Assembly (NCBI GenBank): GCA_033558025.1
Contig: JAUCEF010000002.1
Coordinates: 310,001-374,000, forward strand
DNA: 64,000 nt
Reading direction: 5' to 3'
DNA from: Phytophthora sp. 'mugwort'
Lineage: Eukaryota > Oomycota > Peronosporomycetes > Peronosporales > Peronosporaceae
The notes beneath the pieces were generated by a model. That model was not told the origin of the DNA. It ran no database searches and was given only the letters and a program-made list of their open reading frames with translations. A program made the translations under genes and the position numbers. This document shows, piece after piece, positions 54,250 through 64,000 of this stretch. Positions within the stretch are counted from its first letter, which is position 1. Each line of letters begins with the position of its first letter.

Positions 54250-56707
54250 ATGTCTACCGCCGCGTCTCCGCCCTCGCTGTCGGCGCCTCTGCCATTCGTG
54301 ACGCTCTCGGACGACGGCAGCTTCGAGATCGCGCACGAGGCCATCTCCTACCTGCAGCAGATCCGCGGCGAGATCGCTGTTGTGGCCATCGCGGGCCTCT
54401 ACCGCACGGGCAAGTCGTACCTGCTGAACTTGCTGCTCAACAGGGAGCAAGAGGGCGAGATGTTCAACGTTGGGGCCACCGTCAACGCCTGCACTAAAGG
54501 AATCTGGATCTGGGGCCAACCAGCAACCAATCCGAGTCGTCATCCGGCCCTTAAACATCTCAGTAAAGACACTACCATCGTCTTCATGGACACAGAGGGC
54601 CTGGGCTCCACCCAACGCTCACAGACCCAGGACACGAGGATCTTCGCCTTGGCTCTGCTACTATCTTCCATGTTTATCTACAACAGCCGAGGAGTAATCG
54701 ACGCCAGCGCCATTGAAGACTTGTCGCTCGTGGTGAACTTGACCAAGTTCATTCAAGCTAAAGCTCACGCGGGGGAGAGTAAAGATGACGGCACTGAGCT
54801 GTCAATGTTTTTCCCGGACTTTCTGTGGGTCGTGAGGGATTTTACGCTACAATTGCAAGAGGACGGGAGGGAAGTGACGGCGAGATACTATCTGGAGAGT
54901 GCTCTGAAGCAGCATCCACCGCTGACAGAGGAAGTGGTTCAGAAGAACAGAATTCGGTCGCTCTTGTCGACATTCTTTCCGTCGAGAGATTGTGTCACGA
55001 TGGTGCGGCCACTGGGTGATGAAGCGCTGCTACGAGATCTGATTAGACAACCGTATGAATCGTTGCGACCAGAGTTCCGTGAGCAGATAGAAATGCTGAG
55101 AAAGAAGTTGTCGACGTTGCTGAAGCCCAAAACGATGATGTCGAAGGTGCTGAATGGAGCGATGATCGTGTCGTTGACCGAACATTATGTGGCGGCTTTT
55201 AACAGCGGTTCGAGTCCGGTTATCTCGTCTGTGTGGGACCGCGTCCTAGAGTCCCAGTGCGAGCAGGCGCTGGATTCTGCCAAACAGGTTTTTCAGGAGA
55301 TTATAGATGCTGTTATTGCAGAAAAGACGAGTACGTTTCGACGCTGTCAAGTGTGATAAGACGATGACTAAACTGCGTATTCCTGTATAGGTCCAGTGAT
55401 GGTGAACCAAGCAATGCGTGCGTGTCCGCTTGAAGACGCTGAGTTGGCTAGTATTTACGAAACAGCTCGCAAAGCAGCCGAAAAAGAGCTGCTGTGTGAA
55501 GACGTGACATCGTACTCGTCTGTTGAGGCGTATCTACTCCAGCTATCGGAGTACACACTCAACTTTCTACAGAGCAAGTATGCAGACAATGATACAGCGT
55601 CTACTGCTTACAACAAGGAGCTACTCCAGGAACTGTACAAACCCCAGAAAGAATCTCTTGACAACCCAGAATTGATCTTAGGAGATGGTTCTCAGCATTT
55701 GCAAGGTCAGTTGATATCCTCCCAAGACGTGCTGGAAGCAATTGTGATGCAGTACAACTCTCGGGCACTAGGTCCCTGCAAGTGCTCGGTTCTGAACAGC
55801 TTTCTCATCGAAAAGATGGTTGAAGGTATATTTGAGTGGGGTACCATGGTGAAAACGATTTTTCGCTCCCAACAAGCCAACCTAGTGAGTGATATCGCGT
55901 CTACTCGACAAAGTTTGCGTTCCATCGAGTCGAAAGTCCGTGTGGCTCAAGAGATGCTTGCTCAGCAAAAAGACTCTTTTGATAAAGCTGTGCAATCAAT
56001 CACAGAGCGCATATCCAGTGAGCGGAGCACCCTAAGCGATGAGATTGAGAGCAAGCAAGCGGACATTGAGCGAACTTATCTGCAAGTTGAGCAACTGAGT
56101 GCGCTTCATCAAGAGGCACTCAGTCGCTTAGGCAAGCAGATCGAAGAAGCAAAAGATGAGCGGAAGCGGCTTGAGACTGATGCTCGTGATGCTGAAGCTC
56201 GTCGAGAGAGTGAACGGCAGGAGGCACAGCGACAGCTGCTAGAGAGCGAGCGTGACTTCCATAACGAAGAGAAAGGCTTGCTACAAGGCCAGCAGCAGTT
56301 TATGCAAAAGGTCCTCGAGCTGGAGCGGCAGCTCGGTGAACAGGCTACCGCTCAGATTACAGAGCTGTATCGTATCGAAACAGAAAATCAAGACGAAATC
56401 TTGCAGTTGTCACTTTTACACCAAGACGAGCAGGAAGAGCTGAAGGAGAGCGCAATTCGGGTAAGTTTTCGCTGTCATCTAGAACACTAATGCTACTACA
56501 ACTAACTCGCTTTCATGTTTCCAGGACATCCGAGTATTGAAAAACGAACAAGAAGAAGAAATCAGTGAACTTCAAAGCCAGCTGAACGAAAAGAAGGCCC
56601 TCGTGGCTGCGCTACGCGACAAATTAAATGAGAAGGAGGTGGCAGCAGCGAGGAAAAAAGCAAAGGCCAATCAGCTTTTTCGTGGAGAGGAGTGCATCAT
56701 CCAGTGA
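54250..56707 (+). CDS. Guanylate-binding protein (GBP)-family large GTPase
   Basis: Three exons, 54,250-55,330, 55,391-56,460 and 56,525-56,707, give 777 residues. The GTPase domain has the P-loop GLYRTGKSYLLN (residues 49-60), a switch II box DTEG (114-117) and the GBP-type guanine motif in VVRDFTLQL. A helical middle domain follows with MRACPLEDAELASIYETARK. From about residue 510 to the end the protein is a long coiled coil. In animals GBPs are interferon-induced, and in plants relatives also act in immunity; a membrane-remodelling role is plausible here but not shown. No CaaX box is seen at the C-terminus (EECIIQ). Introns are 60 and 64 bases. Confidence 0.88.
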
Positions 56708-57412
56708 GGAAGCCAAAGCAGGATGTCGTCATACACTACATGTAGTATGAGTTAACGAGCGAATTATATTGGAGTTGTCGTCCTTACTCTGTGGCTATAA
56801 TTTTACTAATTCCTCTCGTGCGAGAAGAGCTGTCGTACGGCTTAAAGACCAAAAATATCGTGAAAACTGCATCGATACCAGCTCACTTGTATCCCGTATC
56901 CCGTACAAATTGGTCGCACAAAATGGCCCCGACATCGTCTTTCGTCGTTGTCCTCGTGTTGGTCCTGGATTCGTACGCTTCCGCTCTGGTTAGCCGTTTA
57001 TTGATAAACATAGGACACATAATTTTAAGTGTAAAAAAGCAAAGCTTGGCCATTATAAATTTAACAGACGACCAGAGATATGAGCTAGGTTGGCACAGTG
57101 AACCATGGAAAAGGCCCATATAGTTGCCATGTAGTAAAAGCCACCTACTTCAACTCCGTCGACCATGTTCCCCGGTTTAGGGACACACATAGCGGTTCCT
57201 AAGCGGCATACCATACCATAAATATCCATATAGCATTTATCGTGTAATATATTTTTATTGCAATCTCAAGTCGAGCGATTCGAACCAACCATGGACATTC
57301 TGATCAAGTGTTAGTTTGCAAAGTATTCCCTTCACTAGTATTTCGGAAACCATCGAAAAGCATATCTATAACATGGTCGACATATCCATCATTATTCTCT
57401 GCCCGGTCTGGC
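56708..57412. other. Intergenic region, no supported gene
   Basis: A plus-strand frame at 56,791-57,120 has mixed hydrophobic segments but no family resemblance and no good start context. I do not call it. The region next to 57,413 should be the promoter of the rhomboid gene. Confidence 0.4.
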
Positions 57413-58694
57413 ATGATGCTCCGCGTTACCGACGGGTTGCGCAGCGCTCGTCCGTTCCGCCGAGATTTTCTCCATCGATCGTCACATGCAAACACCCTTA
57501 CAGCTCGTGGCAGCGGCTTACGTGTCATGACTCGTCAGCAGCAGCAAAAGACGCTGTTGTTCAGTCGCGCAAATCGCCACGACCGTGTGCTCACGGCCAG
57601 TCTGGGGCTCGTCTCCGGCGGTATCGTCGTCACTTCCGTACTGAAAAAACAGGAAGACGATGGTCACTTGAAGGGAATTATCCGGAATTTGTATGGAGAT
57701 GCGAACGACCTGTTTTATCGTGGAAATAGACGGCAACTCAATGAATCGGTACCGGTTTCCGTGATGGATTAGAAGATGTTGGGGATTCTAGGTACTAATG
57801 CATAGGAAATTTGTGGTATTTTGCAGTGGTTCGAGGACACAAACAAGAAGGCTGTTGCGACATTGATTGCAGCCAATACGTTGGTCTTCGGACTGTGGCG
57901 CGTGTCGTTCCGGAACGCGAGACTGCACCAGTTCATGTGGAGACACTTTGCGAGTTCATACGACGCTGTGGTGCACGGTAAAAGGTTCCACACGCTGCTG
58001 ACATCGGCGTTCAGTCACATCACGTTCCCGCACTTTGGCATTAACATGTTCATGCTGTGGGAATTCGGACCTCATGTGCTGGCGCCAAGTAACAACAACT
58101 CTGGCGCGTGGTACAATCGAGCGGTGGCGAACTCCAAGTTTGCGGGCTTTGTGAGGGAAAACTACTACAGTTTAAGTCGTGGGTCAGAACTTCTTTCGAT
58201 TGAGAAGTTTATGGCGCTTTACTTTACGTCTGCGATGACGTCGTCTGCATTGAGTGCGTTGGTATCAAAGCTCCGAGGAAATGGAGGAGGAAAGTGCTTG
58301 ACATTGTGTCAACGTCGGAGTTGGAGAAGGACTCGCTGACTGGTGGTTGATTCTTTGTGTTTGTGCAGTGTTCTCTATAGGTGCGAGTGGAGCCGTCTCG
58401 GCTGTCTTCACCGTGTCGTGTCTTCTGTTCCCTGATCAACGAGTACGTAGAGTTTCTCGTCGCTACTGGAAGCTTTAACGTTCTGATGTAGTGCTACTGT
58501 TTATTTGTTGCACTATTTGCTAGCTTCTGCTGTACGGAATCTTCGATATGACCTCGGCACAAATGCTGCAGCTGTACACTGCTCTTAATATCGTCGGTGC
58601 CGCTTTCCAGCGCAACTTACGCGTTGACTGCGTGGGTCACTTAGGAGGTCAAGGCGCAGGCTTGGCCTTCCACCAAGCTCCATTGAGCAACTAA
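57413..58694 (+). CDS. Rhomboid-family intramembrane serine protease, mitochondrial (PARL-like)
   Basis: Exons 57,413-57,748, 57,827-58,253, 58,369-58,442 and 58,524-58,694 join in phase to 335 residues. The N-terminus MMLRVTDGLRSARPFRRDFL is Arg-rich and lacks acids after the start, like a mitochondrial presequence. The rhomboid core follows, with KRFHTLLTSAFSHITFPHFG, then INMFMLWEFGP. The catalytic serine is in IGASGAVSAVF (third exon) and the catalytic His in GHLGGQGAG. This is the usual Ser-His dyad order. PARL-type enzymes cleave inner-membrane proteins such as dynamins and lipid-transfer factors. The donor for the second intron (GTGCGT at 58,254) was chosen because it alone keeps phase. 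The gene looks functional. Confidence 0.82.
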
Positions 58695-58896
58695 GATTCA
58701 GCTAGACTTCTACACTATCATCAACATGGAAACCAGCTATCAGCTCCGTAATTAGCATTATTCCACTGTGATTTTTTCTTTATTGCGTCAGTGTTATTAC
58801 TGTAAGCCGCATGAATGTCTGCCTTCTGCTGGTTTCTAACCAGCGTGCAAACCATTAAACCCCAAAGGTGTCGACGCTGCAACTCTGTCTGCAAAC

Positions 58897-59750
58897 TTAT
58901 TCCGCCTGCTCCAGATAGTCCTTGACCTCAGCGGGCGTGAGCACGTGGAACTTCTTGTCCTCCTTGATGATGCCCACCTCAATGTTGGTCTCATCCATCT
59001 CGCCCTCAAATCCCTCACGGAGTGTCAGCAGCGCCGTATGGATCGCATCTTCAATTTCCAAGTCATCGTTATAACGCTGTCGCACAGAAAAGAAAAGTTA
59101 CCACAAGCTTATAATTTATAAATATATCACCATCCACATACCCGTTCGAGGAAAGTCTTGGCGCTGACCGAATCTTTGCCAATAGCTGTGGCCTTCCAGC
59201 CGAAATAGGCTCCAGACGGGTCAATCTGGTACAGTTGCGGGCCGTCGTCGTCGTAGCCTGCGTAAAGGAGCGAGACGCCAAAGGGACGCACGCCTCCGGA
59301 TTGCGTGAACTCCTGCATGACGGCCGCGATCTCACGCACCAAAATGCTGGCGGGCGCGTGCTCCTTGTACTTCTGGAAGTAGGTCTGCGCCTTCTTGCGG
59401 GCCTTGCGCACAAGCACGCGGTAGTCTGGGCCTAGGCCGCTGTACACGATTCCTGCTGGCTCGGACAGCAAGGAAATCTTCTTGTGTGAATCTTCGTCCA
59501 CTAGGATCGTCGGCAGCTTCTTCTCCGTGGCGATCACGACGCCGTTCTTGCCTAAAACAACGCAGCAAATTGAGCACAAATGAGCCTCCTTTTAGCTCCA
59601 GACCGGTTTCAGCCGAAAATAAAGCCTACAGCGGATGCCCAGCGATGTCTTGCCCCCGGAGTTGACGGCGTTCAACGCGTATTCGATCTGCAGTAGCTTG
59701 CCCGACGGGTTGAAGGTCGTCAGGCTGAACGAGTACGCAGAGTCCGCCAT
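58897..59750 (-). CDS. PSMA2: 20S proteasome subunit alpha-2
   Basis: Three exons on the minus strand, 59,750-59,630, 59,551-59,142 and 59,076-58,897, give 236 residues; the human subunit has 234. The N-terminus [20 protein letters not shown] and the continuation QIEYALNAV are the alpha-type signature, specific for alpha-2. Further blocks are [37 protein letters not shown] and [18 protein letters not shown]. The protein is part of the outer ring of the core particle and has no catalytic Thr, as expected. Both introns are GT-AG (78 and 65 bases), and the splices restore the family reading frame exactly. It is divergent from the DHHC gene. Confidence 0.93.
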
Positions 59751-60129
59751 AGTAGATTGCGCAGTGGATACTGGACAAGAGAGAAAGAAAAAGGCATGAG
59801 TCAATAGAGAAGACGACGTGCTAGCAGACGCACTGGTTGCGGCGGGTAAATTTGCTCTGAAAGCGGAGATATTGGCGCATCCAAATAGCCCCTTGAAACG
59901 CGATCTTACCCTGATAGAAATCCTTCTCCTCGCTGACTGAAGGGGGAATTTGATCATCGGATCGCGTGTACCCATAAATTGGTACATCTTAAAACTACTG
60001 ACCGCTAGTATCGAACATTTGATTCACCTAAATTTAGTATACATCATTATTAACCAATGGGTAGTTGAAGCTCTTCGCGATGCCACGCACTTCAGTATCG
60101 TCGATACCCTTAGCATAAGCTTCGCGACC
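59751..60129. promoter_or_regulatory. Divergent promoter region, proteasome alpha-2 / DHHC transferase
   Basis: The 379 bases between the two start codons must carry both promoters. Open frames in it are short and lack features. No element of known function was recognised. Confidence 0.45.
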
Positions 60130-61717
60130 ATGTTCAGGGCGCTGGTGCGACTGCAGGACTACGTCTTCTTTAAGCGGAATCCGCTCGTGCAGGTAGCTGC
60201 GTCTTATTCTTTTTGCTGAGTTGTGTATTTAATTTAACGTTTCATTGTCGCTAGATCCTGTACTTCACAGCCATGGGTTCTTGTTACTACTTGTACCTGC
60301 GCGAGGCTCATCCGCTACTTCCGAACGAATACGTCGCCTGGTACCATAAGTACGAGCTACATGATGTTGGAGTAGTTGGGGTTCCTGGAGGGATATGATA
60401 GCTGAGAGGTTCTTGCTACAGGTGGTTACCGACGACCCTGTTCGTGGCGTCAATCGCGCTGTACCTAGTCATGTGCGTGAGTGACCCGGGCGTGATCCGA
60501 CGCGACAACCTTCACGAGTTCGAACAATACGTGAACCACCCAGTGCTATATCCGGAGGGGAAATATTGTCGTACTTGCAAGACACTGAAGTGAGTGAGAA
60601 GGTAGTAGGAAGGAGAGAGACAAAGGTCTCATTGAGTTGTCATTGGTGAAGTGCAGGCTGCCGCGGTCCAAACATTGCCGGATGTGCAACCACTGCGTCG
60701 GTAGATTCGACCACCAGTACGTTATTTTTTTGTATATCGAGTTGGAGCTTGTGTTAATAAACAATCTCGTTTTGCTATGGTGTTGTGCAGTTGCAGTGAG
60801 TGCCGACTATCATGTGTTCTTCCATTTTGTAACCTGTGGGATACTACAGGAAACTGACTGCGGTGATTGCTCTGTGACGCGGAGTCTGGTTCAATGGCTG
60901 CGTCGGAGAGAAGAATTACAAATATTTCCTTGCGTATTTGCTGGTAAATGCTGTTGATTTTTCACATATCAACACGTTATTTACGTTTGCTTCATCCCCA
61001 ATGTTATAACATTAGGTCCAACTCGCTGTGTGTCTTGAAGGCTTCTTCGTCACAAGCAGCGTATTCTTCACCCAGGTATATTCACTGCTGCTAAAATAGT
61101 CTGGAACCTGAAGTACTAAACCTCAATTATTTATCACAATGTAGACGGACGACCTCTTTCGTGCTCGAGGCGTGAGCATGGAGGAGGTCGGTAGAACGGA
61201 GACCGCGAAGATCATGCAGTCGTTCATTGCGGTACGTTCGCTCGTGTCGTAGAATTTAATTGATAAATGAGTCGTAACACTTAGATGTCTACAGAACAAT
61301 CAAGGACTGGGCTTCGTCACTGCCATGTGCCTCCTGACCAGCATCATACTGTGGGTCTTTATCCTCATGCAACTGAAGCGAATTGCGCAGAACGAGACAG
61401 CGAACGAGTCCTTTAAGCGTGAAGATTTGCGTGAAGAAGCGGAACTCGACGGCGAGACATCCGGTCGCCGAATGTTCCGCTTCCTCTTCAAGCGATTAAA
61501 CTTCCGACAGCGACCGAAGCTGGCAGTGCCGCGTCGGGAGCTCAAGAAGGCGTTAGATGCTTCATGGGGCGGCCTTTTCTCACCAGATTCCATCATGAAC
61601 ACTGAAGAAAGTTTCTCAGTGGACGATGTCAATTTTAATCCGTACAAACTCAACTCGTTCAAGGAAAACGTGCTGGATGCTCTCCATCTTGGCCCTAACA
61701 AGGAAAAAGCGCACTGA
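60130..61717 (+). CDS. DHHC-type protein S-palmitoyltransferase with a 5-base microexon
   Basis: Nine exons give 339 residues: 60,130-60,192, 60,255-60,349, 60,422-60,589, 60,657-60,716, 60,791-60,795, 60,885-60,943, 61,016-61,075, 61,145-61,231 and 61,295-61,717. Four transmembrane segments are expected, for example TTLFVASIALYLVMCV and VTAMCLLTSIILWVF. The cysteine-rich domain reads KYCRTCKTLKLPRSKHCRMC and then NHCVGRFDHHC. Downstream is IWFNGCVGEKNYKYFLAYLL. The catalytic DHHC Cys is supplied by a five-base exon (TTGCA) between a GCAG acceptor and a GTGAGT donor. Without it the frame is lost and the DHHC box is incomplete. The exon total of 1,020 bases is a multiple of three. The enzyme attaches palmitate to proteins on Golgi or plasma membranes. 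Confidence 0.82.
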
Positions 61718-61902
61718 GTCAAGGCATTTCCCCCTCAATTGATTCGAAAACGTTAGAGAAAATGACGGAATAAATTTGTGCAAAGCAGCGAACCGAGTGT
61801 TCGGAGAGGAAACGAGTTGTGTGGATCGTGTGTTGATAAGCATCAGCTCGTCGTCTCTCGTCTCTCTGCGATATATCGGTGAGTCATCATATGTGCTACG
61901 AT

Positions 61903-63033
61903 CTAAAGAGATACTGCCGAGTTGCTGTTCCTGGCGGACTCGCCCAGCCCCGACAAGGCCTTGTTCATACTGATCGTGGCCTGCACAGAATGGACGGCCG
62001 CTTTGAACTTCTTACGCGCGTGGAAACGCCGCAGCTCGGTCAATGCGCTGGTCAGCGGCACAGTCGCCACATCCGTTCCGGTGATCCACTTGTGCTCCAG
62101 CAGTTCTCCAGCCGTCGCTCGATCTTGAGGCTTCACGACCAGCATTTTAGAGATAAACTCCTTGGCATCCGTTGACACGTTATCCCAGTACGGTGAGTCG
62201 TAATAGTACTTGCCCTTGCGGATTTTCTTGAACAAAACGGGCTGCGAATCATCGTGGAAGGGTGGGTATCCACACAATAAGATGTACGTGATGACGCCGA
62301 TACTCCAGATATCCACAGGTTTTCCGTATGACGCCCCCTCCAAGATCTCTGGGGCGACATATCCAGGTGTGCCACACGTGGTCACCAGGCCCGAATCGTC
62401 TTTCGACACGGTCTTAGCGAAGCCAAAGTCGGCCAATTTGATGCTGGCGTCGTCGTCCGCGGACATGAGCAGCAGATTCTCTGGCTTGAGGTCTCGATGC
62501 ACAACGTTCTGGTCGTGGCAGTACTTGATGGCGTCGATAAGGATCTTGACAAGGTCACGCGCCTCTTTCTCCGTGTAAAACGTTTTCTCCACAATGCGAT
62601 CGAAGAGTTCTCCACCTCCGACAAACTCTGTCACGAGATAGTAATACTCTGGCTCGACGAAGAATTCCTCGAGTGTCATGATGTGCGGATGCTTCATTTG
62701 TTGCAAGATGGACACTTCGAACTGGATGGCCTCGTCGTCTTCGGCGCTCAACTCGGAGCGTTTGATGCATTTAATGGCGAACTTCTGTTTACTCTTCTTG
62801 TGGACACTCTCGCGCACGACCGAGTACGACCCAGAGCCGATGACTTTGCCCAGAGTGTACGCGTCTGTCACTTTGCCTTTGCCCTGGCCGCTCGTGGGTG
62901 TGGAGGACATGACGGTGACACTGGAGACGTCCTCCACGACGGTAGCGGTCGTATCGGTGGACGCATCGCCCTTTGGCGTGGACAACGAGTCGCTGTGTCC
63001 GAAGCACCGGTAGAAGCACGAGAAGCAGCGCAT
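61903..63033 (-). CDS. CaMK-group serine/threonine protein kinase
   Basis: An intronless gene encodes 376 residues. The N-terminus MRCFSCFYRCFG has three cysteines and suggests palmitoylation and membrane attachment. The kinase domain begins near residue 59 (YTLGKVIGSGSYSVVRES). It has the catalytic Lys in FAIKCIK, the loop HRDLKPENLLL, DFGFAKTV, CGTPGYVAPEI and DIWSIGVITYILLCGYPPF. All residues needed for activity are present. The best match is the CaMKI/DCLK-like group. The tail (RRFHARKKFKAAVHSVQATI) has the look of an autoinhibitory, calmodulin-binding helix. No EF-hands are fused. The substrate is unknown. Confidence 0.9.
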   Translation of the reverse strand: MRCFSCFYRCFGHSDSLSTPKGDASTDTTATVVEDVSSVTVMSSTPTSGQGKGKVTDAYTLGKVIGSGSYSVVRESVHKKSKQKFAIKCIKRSELSAEDDEAIQFEVSILQQMKHPHIMTLEEFFVEPEYYYLVTEFVGGGELFDRIVEKTFYTEKEARDLVKILIDAIKYCHDQNVVHRDLKPENLLLMSADDDASIKLADFGFAKTVSKDDSGLVTTCGTPGYVAPEILEGASYGKPVDIWSIGVITYILLCGYPPFHDDSQPVLFKKIRKGKYYYDSPYWDNVSTDAKEFISKMLVVKPQDRATAGELLEHKWITGTDVATVPLTSALTELRRFHARKKFKAAVHSVQATISMNKALSGLGESARNSNSAVSL

Positions 63034-64000
63034 GAACGGCTAGCGGTACGCGACGGGTTAGTGCGGCGGCTTATGGTGCGAATATTGCTGGGCGAGCGAA
63101 ATAAATCAGATGAACTCGAGACCCACGTTTTATACGAATCAGATGAAAGAATTACCTAGGAATTGAATAAAAGATATTAACAAATAAAAGTACTGTATCT
63201 GCGGTTTGTATGTTTGAGGTTTAGGCTTGGACGAAATAGGGTACTTACTAAGCTTAGTTAGAGTAGTGCAATACCGTTTGCAAGTGAGCAGGGCCAGGGA
63301 TTTACTACGGCTATGGCTTCAAAATAGGATGTACCCACCTTATAAAATCCAGAGTAAACGCTCTGTAGCCATGATCATTGATTCCTGGTACGTGTACATG
63401 TAGTCGTCCGTGTTGTCCACCAGTCCAAAATGATGCCTTACTTAAAGGAAGCCCACTTCGCACATGACTATAGTCAGCATTGCGTCTGTATTGCTCACTC
63501 AGCAGTACTGACGCCTCCCAGCGGTATGCAACCAAGCAACCAAGAGACGTCAGACTCGCCCTGCTACGCTCGACTAGACACCCATGTCGTGACCTTCAGG
63601 CAATCCTTGCCGCCGCCGACAGCGCGTTGAAGAGCTTGATGGGTCGCACCGTACCTCTCGCGAGCTGATACATGTAATGCAATAAGGTATGGGGGCTTGG
63701 CGCTATACTCCTACATAAAGCCACAAAGACTCCGGTTGCTCACTCACTGGCGCACTTCCAGCATCGAACTCTTGTGGTGTGTACATACCCCATACGGTGA
63801 TCTTCCGGGTACTGACCAAAGTAGCCGATCCGAGAGACGGTTGCTATCTCAAAGCTCGGGGGTGGCGCCGCAGTCTCCGCTGAGTTGCTTAATTAACGAG
63901 TGTGCAGGGCTGAGCGACGTGATAAAGCGGACGGCCTCGAGTGGGGTAAAGGGCTTGGGTCGAGAACTATCGAGTCGACGACAATGGTTTCGCGAGGCTT
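63034..64000. other. Flanking region with no supported gene
   Basis: Promoter of the kinase gene, then low-information sequence. On the minus strand, frames from 63,666 down to 63,311 read protein-like for some length (VAYRWEASVLLSEQYRRNAD) but contain a stop and no known motif. They may be retroelement debris or part of a gene beyond the window. Confidence 0.35.

Noticed and set aside
54187..54615. Minus-strand frame of 142 codons opposite the GBP start
   Set aside because: Arg/Gly-rich antisense shadow of the GTPase domain.
56791..57123. Plus-strand frame of 110 codons between GBP and rhomboid
   Set aside because: No recognisable domain, overlaps another frame, and looks AT-rich and random.
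60637..60957. Reading straight through the introns at the DHHC box
   Set aside because: The frame is open but gives FDHQYVIFL instead of DHHC and loses the NGCVG block; the spliced reading restores both.

Overview
The window reads as nuclear DNA of an oomycete, most likely a Phytophthora-like member of the Peronosporales. It has compact genes with short GT-AG introns (about 60 to 115 bases) and tightly packed divergent and convergent gene pairs. An outer-dynein-arm docking protein gene implies flagellated zoospores. The transposon set (PiggyBac, Tc1/mariner, pogo, Ty3/gypsy, PIF/Harbinger, MULE, a Crypton-like tyrosine recombinase) is the mix typical of oomycete genomes. The species cannot be fixed from sequence alone.

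Bases 1 to 17,000 are an AT-richer repeat graveyard. A decayed DNA-virus-like element is spread over about 650-3,000 and 7,160-8,760. It holds a structural-protein relic, a major-capsid-like relic carrying an internal 73-base triplication, and an antisense relic with two FGKYKG-type motifs. A PiggyBac-type element (about 3,264-6,836) sits inside it. To the right lie a Tc1/mariner relic, a Ty3/gypsy retrotransposon on the minus strand with an opposed integrase/chromodomain fragment at its end, and a two-gene PIF/Harbinger element.

Bases 17,400 to 32,300 hold genes. They are the DNA primase large subunit with an E2F-like promoter site, a C3orf33-like membrane protein, a methionine sulfoxide reductase A next to a perfect 44-base palindrome, a short pogo-like element, a FYVE-myotubularin lipid phosphatase divergent from a trehalose-6-phosphate synthase, and a second MsrA. 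Bases 32,400 to 39,200 form a second repeat island: a MULE transposase relic, a tRNA-like pol III sequence and a Crypton-like recombinase relic.

Bases 40,500 to 63,100 are gene dense: a xanthine-dioxygenase-like enzyme, a SPRY protein, an 8-exon leucine-rich-repeat protein with a likely acylated N-terminus, ODAD3/CCDC151, cytochrome b5 reductase, LYRM7, a small membrane or secreted protein, a JmjC ribosomal oxygenase, a guanylate-binding-protein GTPase, a mitochondrial-type rhomboid protease, proteasome alpha-2, a DHHC palmitoyltransferase and a CaMK-type kinase. A 936-base inverted-repeat element lies between the JmjC and GBP genes. The genes are mostly unrelated housekeeping functions rather than one pathway. 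The most striking observation is that the DHHC gene can only be read correctly if a 5-nucleotide microexon supplies its catalytic cysteine.
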